A stretch of DNA of 30,234 bases from CAYRJA01 sp964424455 (GTDB taxonomy: Bacteria; Bacteroidota; Bacteroidia; Chitinophagales; UBA10324). The DNA lies in the NCBI GenBank assembly GCA_964424455.1, contig CAYRJA010000031.1:1-30234 (forward strand). The letters run 5' to 3'. Positions 23,294 to 30,234 of the stretch are shown here, piece after piece; position 1 is the stretch's first letter; the number at the start of each line of letters is the position of its first letter. A program made the position numbers and the translations under genes. The notes under the pieces were generated by a model that was not told the DNA's origin, did no database searches, and saw only the letters and a program-made list of their open reading frames with translations.

Positions 23294-25240
23294 TTATGAT
23301 GGGTAAACCTTTTCTGCCGGGTTATCCACCCAATCTCCGTTTTCCTTAATCAGTTTAATTAATTCTTCAACTGCTTCTTCTGTATCTACATTACGGCGGA
23401 CCACTTCCTTTCCTTTGTATAAAGTTATTTTACCCGGTCCGCTACCGACATAACCATAATCAGCATCAGCCATTTCTCCGGGACCATTTACAATACATCC
23501 CATAACTGCAATCTTTACACCTTTTAAATGACTGGTGACAGCACGGATTTTTGCTGTTGTAGTTTGTAAATCAAAAAGTGTTCTGCCACACGACGGGCAA
23601 CTGATGTATTCCGTTTTTGAAATACGCTGCCGCGTTCCCTGCAATATTCCAAAGCTGATTCTGTTTAATAAACTGCGGGAATAATTATCGCTTTTCAGCC
23701 ATACACCATCACCAAAACCATCCAATAGTAATGCTCCAAAATCTGTTGCACTGTATAGGGTAAGTTCATCTGTACTCAGATTATTGTACTGACGATTGAG
23801 AATAACAGGGTTACGAATTTCTTCATTCAGCATTCCAAAAAAGAAACGGCGTTGCTCTATCATTCCGTTAAAGTGATTGCATGTCAGAACGATTACAGCC
23901 GTTTTATCTGATTTCAGTTTGTCTAAAACCTCCTCTGTTATTTCATCGAAAGCAAGTCTTACAAAGTTTAAAACAGGTGACTGAATATTTTCTATGAGAT
24001 ATTCATCTGAGTTCAGAAGCGGGTAATATCTTTCCTTCTCAGGATGCTCCACCCATATTTTATGATGCTGGATAACACTAAGAGTTCCGGGAATTTCAAA
24101 ATTAATTTTACGAAGACCTGTATAAATATAATCCGCTGCCATGTCATCAATATTCCACTTATCTGAAGCAAGGTTATAGTGATATCCTACCTGTGATAAA
24201 TCTGTTACAGTAATTTTTTCATCCCCGCTGAAGTCGCTCACTACCACCGGGACTTGTCGTTTACCAATATTAGCAACTGCTATTGTTTCTCTTTTCAGAT
24301 ATTCAAACGGATTAATCGGCTCCTCTTTGATTCGAAGAGTTTTAATGCTTTGCCTGTTGTAGCTGTATCGCTTTACGATAGTACGAGCAACAGGAATTTC
24401 AAACTCCGGATCTTCAGTCAATGATACCCGGATAGTATCTCCTAATCCATCCTCAAGCAAAGTACCCATCCCAATAGACGACTTTATCCTTCCATCCTCT
24501 CCGTCTCCTGCTTCTGTAACACCCAGGTGCAGCGGATAATCTCTTCCGGTTTCTATCATTTTATTAACTAACAAACGATAAGCCTGCACCATTACTTTAG
24601 GATTGCTCGCTTTCATAGACAACACGATGTCGCGGTAGTTGAGGTCTTCTGCAATTTCAAGAAACTCAAAGGCACTCATTACCATACCCATCGGTGTGTC
24701 GCCATAACGGCTCATAATCCTGTCACTAAGCGATCCGTGGTTCGTTCCTATTCTCATTGCTGTTCCATATTCCTTACAGATTTTTACCAACGGAGAAAAT
24801 TTTTCACGAATGCGCTCCAACTCTTCTGTGTATGCAGAATCAGTATATTCAATTTTTTCAAACTTCTTTCTGTCTGCATAATTTCCCGGATTTATTCTAA
24901 CCTTCTCTACAATTCGCGCGGCGGTTTCAGCAGCATTCGGTGTAAAATGAATATCAGCAATAAGCGGTGTTTTATATCCGCGCGCCTGCAACTCCTTTTT
25001 TATGTTTTCCAGATTTCTTGCTTCATTAATACTCGGTGCAGTAATACGTACCAGTTCGCAGCCGGCATCAATCATGCGAATACTTTGTTCCACCGTTGCG
25101 GTTGTATTCATCGTATCGGTAGTTGTCATGCTCTGCACACGAATCGGATTATCTCCTCCGACACCAATATTTCCCACCATTACTTCACGGGTTTTAAACC
25201 GTGAATATTCCGTGAGACTGTTACAATAAGTTTTATTCAT
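23294..25240 (-). CDS. ispG: IspG, 4-hydroxy-3-methylbut-2-enyl diphosphate synthase, long form
   Basis: A 648-residue enzyme of the MEP isoprenoid pathway that converts MEcPP to HMBPP with a 4Fe-4S cluster. The N-terminal TIM-barrel domain includes NPIRVQSMTTTDT (31-43) and KVRINPGNYADR. The C-terminal cluster domain has CPSCGRTLFDLQ and GCIVNGPGEMADADYGYVG, giving three cysteines and the glutamate ligand. The large insert between the domains is typical of the Bacteroidota, Chlamydiae and plant form; the Escherichia coli enzyme is about 370 residues. It stands alone on the - strand, converging with the sulfatase-like gene and divergent from the next gene. Confidence 0.97.
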   Translation of the reverse strand: MNKTYCNSLTEYSRFKTREVMVGNIGVGGDNPIRVQSMTTTDTMNTTATVEQSIRMIDAGCELVRITAPSINEARNLENIKKELQARGYKTPLIADIHFTPNAAETAARIVEKVRINPGNYADRKKFEKIEYTDSAYTEELERIREKFSPLVKICKEYGTAMRIGTNHGSLSDRIMSRYGDTPMGMVMSAFEFLEIAEDLNYRDIVLSMKASNPKVMVQAYRLLVNKMIETGRDYPLHLGVTEAGDGEDGRIKSSIGMGTLLEDGLGDTIRVSLTEDPEFEIPVARTIVKRYSYNRQSIKTLRIKEEPINPFEYLKRETIAVANIGKRQVPVVVSDFSGDEKITVTDLSQVGYHYNLASDKWNIDDMAADYIYTGLRKINFEIPGTLSVIQHHKIWVEHPEKERYYPLLNSDEYLIENIQSPVLNFVRLAFDEITEEVLDKLKSDKTAVIVLTCNHFNGMIEQRRFFFGMLNEEIRNPVILNRQYNNLSTDELTLYSATDFGALLLDGFGDGVWLKSDNYSRSLLNRISFGILQGTRQRISKTEYISCPSCGRTLFDLQTTTAKIRAVTSHLKGVKIAVMGCIVNGPGEMADADYGYVGSGPGKITLYKGKEVVRRNVDTEEAVEELIKLIKENGDWVDNPAEKVYPS

Positions 25241-25245
25241 GCAAG

Positions 25246-25253
25246 CAAAATTA
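25246..25253 (-). promoter_or_regulatory. -7 promoter element before ispG
   Basis: On the - strand TAATTTTG matches TAnnTTTG exactly and ends 5 bases before the ispG ATG at 25240. As with hpt, the predicted transcript would start at or beside the start codon. No TTG at -33 was seen in the AT-rich stretch behind it. Confidence 0.4.
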
Positions 25254-25360
25254 AGTGAATATTTTTTTTACTTAACGAAATAAGAAAATGGAATCTTGCC
25301 TCATTCTTTGTGAACTTTGCAAACACATTCTTATTCTTGCATTTCATTAAAATCTAAATT

Positions 25361-26482
25361 ATGGCTAACATAACTGTTCTCGGCGCAGGAATGGTGGGAA
25401 GGGCAATAGCAACAGACCTTTCAAAGAAACATACTGTAACATCCGTTGATTTAAGCGAGGAAAATCTTGCTCTGTTAAAAAAGCATAATGTCAATACAAG
25501 ACAGGAAGATTTATCTGTTCCGAACAGAATTAAGGAAGTGATAGAAGAAACTGATTTAGTAATAGGTGCAGTTCCCGGCTTTATGGGATATGAAATGATT
25601 AAAGAAGTTATCAAAGCACAAAAGAATATTGTGGACATTTCTTTCTTTCCTGAAGACCCGCTGATATTGGATGAGATGGCAAAGGAGGCAGGTGTTACAG
25701 CAATAGTGGATTGCGGTGTAGCGCCGGGTATGGACAATATTTTACTGGGTTATCACCATGCACGGATGGAAGTAGAAAATTTTGTTTGCATGGTAGGAGG
25801 ATTGCCCAAACTGCGCACATTACCTTATCAGTACAAAGCGCCCTTTTCTCCTATAGACGTACTGGAAGAATATACCCGTCCGGCACGACTTGTTGAGAAC
25901 GGATTTATTGTAACAAAACCTGCACTGACAGAACCGGAGTGGATTGACTTTGATGAAATAGGAACATTAGAAGCATTTAATACAGACGGACTGCGCACCA
26001 TTCTTAAAACGATTCCGGTAAAGAACATGAAAGAGAAAACGCTGCGATACCCCGGTCACCGGGCGATGATGGAAACATTGCGGGATGCCGGATTATTCAG
26101 CAGTGAAGAAATTGAAATGAAAGGGCAGAAAGTTCGTCCGATAGATGTTGCAAGTAAATTACTTTTTCCAAAATGGAAATATGCAACGGGTGAAGAAGAA
26201 TTTACAGTGATGCGGATTATTATTGAAGGTAAAGAGAACGGTAAGGATAAAACATACACTTACAATTTACTTGACAGATATCATAAAGGAACACAGACTT
26301 CATCCATGGAACGCACTACCGGCTACACTTGTGCGGCAGCGGCAAATCTGGTTTTGGAAAAATTATATACGCAGAAAGGAATTATACCCCCCGAATATCT
26401 TGGTAAGGATGAAAAGTGCTTTCATTATATTCTGAATTACCTGAAAGAAAGAGGAGTGAATTACAAATCAACTGTTAGTTGA
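25361..26482 (+). CDS. Saccharopine dehydrogenase family protein, lysine 6-dehydrogenase-like
   Basis: A 373-residue NAD(P)-dependent dehydrogenase. The N-terminal Rossmann fold has ITVLGAGMVGRAIATDL (4-20), with GxGxxG, and an acidic residue after the second strand (SVD, 27-29), which suggests NAD. VDCGVAPGMDN near 117-127 is a conserved segment of the family. The size and single-chain form resemble L-lysine 6-dehydrogenase more than full saccharopine dehydrogenase, so a role in lysine breakdown is likely but the exact substrate is not certain. It is followed after 7 bases by an acyltransferase gene; a functional link between the two is not evident. Confidence 0.82.
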   Translation: MANITVLGAGMVGRAIATDLSKKHTVTSVDLSEENLALLKKHNVNTRQEDLSVPNRIKEVIEETDLVIGAVPGFMGYEMIKEVIKAQKNIVDISFFPEDPLILDEMAKEAGVTAIVDCGVAPGMDNILLGYHHARMEVENFVCMVGGLPKLRTLPYQYKAPFSPIDVLEEYTRPARLVENGFIVTKPALTEPEWIDFDEIGTLEAFNTDGLRTILKTIPVKNMKEKTLRYPGHRAMMETLRDAGLFSSEEIEMKGQKVRPIDVASKLLFPKWKYATGEEEFTVMRIIIEGKENGKDKTYTYNLLDRYHKGTQTSSMERTTGYTCAAAANLVLEKLYTQKGIIPPEYLGKDEKCFHYILNYLKERGVNYKSTVS

Positions 26483-26489
26483 TATTCGC

Positions 26490-27620
26490 ATGAATAAAAT
26501 CATTTCTCTTTTTTCTTTTCCGCTGCATGCAGGTAAACGGATTTATGGCTTGGATTTAATGCGTGCAATTGCAATTCTGCTGGTACTGCTGTCACATGGC
26601 AGAATTTTTTTGCGTCCGTTATTTCCATGGATAGATTATTTCAGTATCGGCGGTTTTCTTGGTGTGGAATTGTTCTTTGTACTCAGCGGATTTTTAATAG
26701 GAGGTATCTTAATCAAGATGAGAAACGCAGAAAAGGAATTTACTTATTACAGAGTCAGAAAATTCTGGATTCGCCGGTGGTTTCGTACACTGCCTAACTA
26801 CTATTTAGTTCTTCTGATAAATATACTGTTATCTGTTTTCCTATTTCAGGACTTCAGTAAACAATATCTGCCATTCATCTTTTTCATTCAGAATTTTTCA
26901 TCTCCTCATCCGAAAATTTTTGAAGAAGCATGGAGCTTATCGGTGGAAGAATGGTTTTACCTGCTATTGCCGGTTTGTATATTATTACTTTCTATCATTA
27001 GCAAAAATATTTTATCCGGTAAGCAAATCATCCTGATTTCATCTCTATTATTTATCATTCTCATCTTAGTGTTAAGAATAGAATATGTGACTCGTTACAA
27101 TCCACAGTGGGCAAACGGAATCCGCAAAGTGGTAATGTTCCGGCTGGATACAGTGGTATGGGGCGTGCTGGCAGCATGGTTTAGTTTCTATTTTCCGGAG
27201 AAGTGGAGAAAAGTCAGAAGTGTAACACTTGCCCTTTCCATCTTGCTTTTCATAATCGTTGCCTACTTTTATTACACAGATGTCCGGTCGGCTGAAGCAA
27301 GTTTCTTTGCAAAAACATTTTACTTTTCATTAGTAAGTATAGCAGGAATGTTGCTATTACCCTTCTTAAGTTCTATAAAAATCTCCGGCAACCTTAGTAA
27401 GGTTCAGTACTTCTTCACTTATACCAGTATTATTTCCTACTCACTTTATCTTGTTCACCTTTCTATTGCTGCCAAACTTATTGCTCATTTTATACCATTT
27501 TCACCAAAGATTTGGAGCGCTGTATTTGTTATTTTTTTCATTATAGCATATCTGCTGTCTGCATTACTTTATAAGTTCTTTGAGAAACCGGTGATGGAAT
27601 TAAGGGAGAAATTCTCGTAG
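26490..27620 (+). CDS. Acyltransferase 3 (OafA/YrhL-like) membrane protein
   Basis: A 376-residue integral membrane acyltransferase of the AT3 family, which moves acetyl or other acyl groups onto surface sugars such as O-antigen or exopolysaccharide. The family opening YGLDLMRAIAILLVLLSHG (19-37) contains the R and H typical of the active site. GVELFFVLSGFLIGG (58-72) is the second hallmark. WSLSVEEWFYLLLPV near 148-162 is the third. About ten helices are visible and there is no extra C-terminal SGNH domain. The acceptor molecule is unknown. It probably shares a transcript with the dehydrogenase gene 7 bases upstream. Confidence 0.92.
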   Translation: MNKIISLFSFPLHAGKRIYGLDLMRAIAILLVLLSHGRIFLRPLFPWIDYFSIGGFLGVELFFVLSGFLIGGILIKMRNAEKEFTYYRVRKFWIRRWFRTLPNYYLVLLINILLSVFLFQDFSKQYLPFIFFIQNFSSPHPKIFEEAWSLSVEEWFYLLLPVCILLLSIISKNILSGKQIILISSLLFIILILVLRIEYVTRYNPQWANGIRKVVMFRLDTVVWGVLAAWFSFYFPEKWRKVRSVTLALSILLFIIVAYFYYTDVRSAEASFFAKTFYFSLVSIAGMLLLPFLSSIKISGNLSKVQYFFTYTSIISYSLYLVHLSIAAKLIAHFIPFSPKIWSAVFVIFFIIAYLLSALLYKFFEKPVMELREKFS

Positions 27621-27646
27621 TGTTACAATTACAGAATTAACTTGAT

Positions 27647-28288
27647 TTATAAACGGAATTTTACATACTTGATTTTCTTACCTTCTGATAAATGGATTTT
27701 TTCATAGTATGTTTTGAGTGAAAGTATTTCATCTTCTAAACCTGATGAATATAAATCATCCGTTTTAGTAATCAGACTCAGCGCCTGTTCATTTATTACC
27801 TGAAGAGTATATTCGTATAAATTGGTATCATCCGTTTTGAAATGAACAATTCCACCTGGCTGTAACACCTGCCTATATACATCAATATATTTTGGTGAAG
27901 TCAGCCGCCGCTTGGCATCACTCTTTCGCGGATATGGGTCAGGGAAAGTTATCCAGCTTTCGTGAATTTCTCCCGGCTCAAAATACTCCGTAAGATGATC
28001 TATTTGTATGCGAAGAAAAGCTACATTGTTCATCTGTCTCTCTAAAGCTGTTTTTCCACCTCGCCATAAGCGTGCTCCTTTAATATCTACTCCTATAAAA
28101 TTCCGTTCAGGAAAATGTTCAGCCAGCCCCAATGTGTATTCTCCCCGTCCACATCCTAACTCAAGCGTAATCGGGTTTTCATTTTTAAAATATTCTTTAT
28201 TCCATCTGCCTTTCATTTCTTTGGTTAGCTGGAAGACGTTAGGGAAAGTCAGTAGTTCAGCAATATGTTTGAGTTTGCTTTTAGGCAT
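27647..28288 (-). CDS. trmB: tRNA (guanine-N7-)-methyltransferase
   Basis: A 213-residue SAM-dependent enzyme that makes 7-methylguanosine at position 46 of tRNA. The SAM motif is LELGCGRGEYTLGLA (near residues 42-56), followed by NFIGVDIKGARLWRG. The family signature PDPYPRKSDAKRRL (about 127-140) corresponds to the DPWPKKRH region of TrmB. I chose ATG 28288 (MPKSKLKHIAEL). The longer frame starts with a TTG at 28324 and adds twelve residues that are not typical. A near match to the -7 element on the - strand (TAATATTG, 28322-28329) would give a leader of about 30 bases. Confidence 0.93.
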   Translation of the reverse strand: MPKSKLKHIAELLTFPNVFQLTKEMKGRWNKEYFKNENPITLELGCGRGEYTLGLAEHFPERNFIGVDIKGARLWRGGKTALERQMNNVAFLRIQIDHLTEYFEPGEIHESWITFPDPYPRKSDAKRRLTSPKYIDVYRQVLQPGGIVHFKTDDTNLYEYTLQVINEQALSLITKTDDLYSSGLEDEILSLKTYYEKIHLSEGKKIKYVKFRL

Positions 28289-28465
28289 TTGACAGGATTG
28301 ATTCTTTAATATTATGAAGCGCAATATTAATAGGTGGGAGTGTTACTTTCTATAATAAAGTGGGTGATTATCAATTATATGAAACCAAGTTTAGGAAGAA
28401 ATAAAATATTTCAGACACTCCAACGACTACATAAAAGATGGGTAACAAAAATGAATTTTTTTTAG

Positions 28466-28497
28466 ATGGAAACTTTGAGAAAGAAAAATGTTTCCAT
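28466..28497. promoter_or_regulatory. Inverted repeat upstream of the TetR gene, candidate operator
   Basis: ATGGAAAC (28466-28473) and GTTTCCAT (28490-28497) are perfect 8-bp inverted arms with a 16-base spacer, 23 bases before the TetR start. A near match to the -7 element (AAACTTTG, 28470-28477) overlaps the left arm, so a bound protein could block transcription. TetR-type regulators usually control themselves and the neighbouring efflux genes, which makes this a natural candidate site. Confidence 0.4.
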
Positions 28498-28520
28498 AGT
28501 ATTGCACCGCTATTAAATCA

Positions 28521-29159
28521 ATGGAAATAAAGGAAAGGATATTGAGGGTGGCAGAAGAGCTATTCCGTCAATATGGTATCAAAAGCATAACAATGGATGA
28601 CATAGCCCGTCATCTTTCCGTTTCAAAAAAGACGATTTACACCCGCTTCCCCACCAAAAACGATATTGTAAATGAAATAATAAAAGTTTCGATGCATCGG
28701 ATTATCGCCGACATGAAAGTGATTAGCGCTGAAGCAAAAGATGCGGTAGATGAAATCCTTGATGTGCTGAATTATATGGATGAGATATTTACCCAACTGC
28801 ATCCTGCCTTCTTTTATGATTTACAAAAGTATCATCCCGCAGTATGGGAAAGGTTTAAAAAATTTCAGAATAATTACTTGAACAAAAGCTTAATTGATAA
28901 TTTGACGAGAGGAATCAGGGAAGGAGTTTATCGTAAAGATGTGAATATTGAAATTGCGGCACAACTGCGAATGAGCCAACTCACTAATATCTATAACACC
29001 AGTGTTTTCCCGCCCAAAAGGTTTAACATGCGCGAAGTGCATGTACAATCTATTACCATGTATCTCTATAGTATAGCTACATTAAAAGGATTCCGGCTAA
29101 TTAAACACTATCAACAACATAGGGAAAGACTATCTAAAAAAACAAAAGTATCTGCATGA
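28521..29159 (+). CDS. TetR family transcriptional regulator
   Basis: A 212-residue regulator. The N-terminal helix-turn-helix is clear: RILRVAEELFRQYGIKSITM (6-25) followed by DDIARHLSVSKKTIYTRFPT (26-45). The rest is the helical ligand-binding and dimer domain, which shows no conserved motif that would name the ligand. Its stop codon overlaps the start of the TolC-type gene (ATGA), so the two are translated together. This TetR-TolC order is the usual head of a Bacteroidota RND or ABC efflux operon, with the pump components probably beyond the window. Confidence 0.92.
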   Translation: MEIKERILRVAEELFRQYGIKSITMDDIARHLSVSKKTIYTRFPTKNDIVNEIIKVSMHRIIADMKVISAEAKDAVDEILDVLNYMDEIFTQLHPAFFYDLQKYHPAVWERFKKFQNNYLNKSLIDNLTRGIREGVYRKDVNIEIAAQLRMSQLTNIYNTSVFPPKRFNMREVHVQSITMYLYSIATLKGFRLIKHYQQHRERLSKKTKVSA

Positions 29160-30234
29160 AGAAAATAATTTTTCTGCCTCTCCTGTTTTTATTTACTGTA
29201 ACAGTCCACGCACAAACCCATTCATCTGCCATGAGTCTGCAGCAATGCATTGATTATGCATTGAATAACAGCAGCGTTATGCAGAATGCCTTGATAGATG
29301 AAGAAATTTACAGACACAAACGACAGGAAACTGCTGGCATGGGCTTTCCTCAGATAAGTGCCACTGGAACAATAAATGATTTTTTGGATATCCCTACTAC
29401 GTTAATACCCGGCGAATTTTTCGGCGCCCCAGCAGGTAGTTTTATCCCTATAGAATTTGGAACACAATACAATGCCAGCGGAGGCATCAGCGCCAATCAG
29501 TTGATTTTTGACGGGCAATATTTAGTGGGATTGGCTGCTTCAAAAACAGTGGTTGAACTCTCAAAGAGAAATACAGAAAGAACGAAGATTGAAACAGAAG
29601 CAACGGTTAAAAAAGCATATTACAATGCACTGATAGCGACACAACGGCTTGAGCTGATGAATGCAAATGTAGATCGTGTAAAAAAGCTGGCTGATGACAT
29701 TAAGGTAATGTATGACAATGGTTTTGTAGAAAAATTAGATCTCGACCGGATCAATGTTACCTATAACAATCTGTTAGTGGAGCAAGATAAAGTTACCAAG
29801 CTCGTGGGGCTGAGTACTCTGATGCTAAAGTTTCAGATGGGAATGGATGTTACAACTCCGATAACCCTTACAGATACGCTGAAGGCAGATAATTTTGAAC
29901 AACTGTTAACTTCTTCTTCTACCATTGATCCTTCCGCACGGATTGAATACAAATTGTTGCAGACACAGCGGTCGCTTTATAACCTGGATGTCCGCAGGAA
30001 TAAAATGATGTATCTGCCCGGGTTATATGCTTTTGGTCAATATAGTTTTAACGCTCAGCGTAATGAATTTGATTTTTTTGAGTCAGATAAGAAGTGGTAT
30101 AAAACCAGCATTATCGGCTTGCAATTAAATGTTCCGATTTTTGACGGGCTTCAAAAAGCAAGAAGAATCCAGCAGGGGAAATTGAATATTCTGAAAACAG
30201 AAAATGATTTAAAGAACCTGTCAAATGCTATTAA
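29156..30234 (+). CDS. TolC family outer-membrane efflux protein, 3' end outside window
   Basis: The reading frame opens with ATG at 29156 and stays open to the last base, about 359 codons. The protein has a signal peptide (MKKIIFLPLLFLFTVTVHAQ). The TolC/OEP fold follows: MSLQQCIDYALNNSSVMQNA near 26-45 is the first conserved helix, then a strand region, then long coiled-coil helices (KAYYNALIATQRLELMNANV and on). A second repeat begins near residue 260, and VPIFDGLQKARRIQQGKL is typical of the second half. It should form the outer-membrane channel of a tripartite efflux pump. It overlaps the TetR gene by 4 bases. Confidence 0.92.
   Translation, partial: MKKIIFLPLLFLFTVTVHAQTHSSAMSLQQCIDYALNNSSVMQNALIDEEIYRHKRQETAGMGFPQISATGTINDFLDIPTTLIPGEFFGAPAGSFIPIEFGTQYNASGGISANQLIFDGQYLVGLAASKTVVELSKRNTERTKIETEATVKKAYYNALIATQRLELMNANVDRVKKLADDIKVMYDNGFVEKLDLDRINVTYNNLLVEQDKVTKLVGLSTLMLKFQMGMDVTTPITLTDTLKADNFEQLLTSSSTIDPSARIEYKLLQTQRSLYNLDVRRNKMMYLPGLYAFGQYSFNAQRNEFDFFESDKKWYKTSIIGLQLNVPIFDGLQKARRIQQGKLNILKTENDLKNLSNAI

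Noticed and set aside
24737..25204. 155-codon open frame on the + strand opposite ispG
   Set aside because: It is antisense to the conserved N-terminal domain of IspG and its cysteine-, serine- and isoleucine-rich translation looks like a shadow.

Overview
The window reads as a chromosomal segment of a member of the Bacteroidota, probably a Chitinophagales-like lineage. The evidence is a complete alternative complex III cluster joined to an A-type cytochrome oxidase cluster, the long two-part form of IspG, and several matches to the Bacteroidota -7 promoter element TAnnTTTG just upstream of genes. No rRNA, tRNA or CRISPR array was seen.

Layout. (1) 1-2440, + strand: a small accessory module with a class II Fic protein and a downstream gene broken by a one-base frameshift. 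Three direct repeats precede it. A 72-bp imperfect inverted repeat and a clean intrinsic terminator follow it. (2) 2663-17868, all on the - strand: a respiratory supercluster of 14 genes. In transcription order these are actA, actB, actC, actD, actE, actF, then ctaC (subunit II), ctaD (subunit I), ctaB (heme o synthase), two subunit III genes, a subunit IV gene, a SCO-like gene and a DUF420 gene. (3) 18213-19967, + strand: a secreted LysM glucosaminidase and hypoxanthine phosphoribosyltransferase. (4) 20057-23237, + strand: a tight trio of a small membrane protein, a two-domain methyltransferase and a membrane-anchored sulfatase-like hydrolase, probably acting on the cell envelope. (5) 23294-25240, - strand: ispG. 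(6) 25361-27620, + strand: a saccharopine/lysine dehydrogenase-like gene and a membrane acyltransferase. (7) 27647-28288, - strand: trmB. (8) 28521-end, + strand: a TetR regulator overlapping a TolC-type outer-membrane efflux gene that runs off the window.

How it works together. The act genes encode a quinol:cytochrome c/acceptor oxidoreductase that replaces the bc1 complex. The cta genes encode the terminal oxidase that accepts its electrons, plus heme O synthesis and assembly factors. The oddest member of this otherwise well-understood cluster is the SCO-like protein, which has no cysteine at all and has also lost the copper-binding histidine position.

Other points worth attention are: an octamer (CTGTAACA / TGTTACAG) counted by eye 21 times in the window against about 1 expected by chance; a kinase-like motif pattern in the N-terminal half of the methyltransferase; helically phased TGTCA repeats upstream of actA; palindromes placed as operators upstream of ctaC and of the TetR gene; and the Fic module with its possible HEPN-like partner. 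I saw no clear-cut new system. The Fic/HEPN-like module and the envelope trio are the best candidates for unstudied units.
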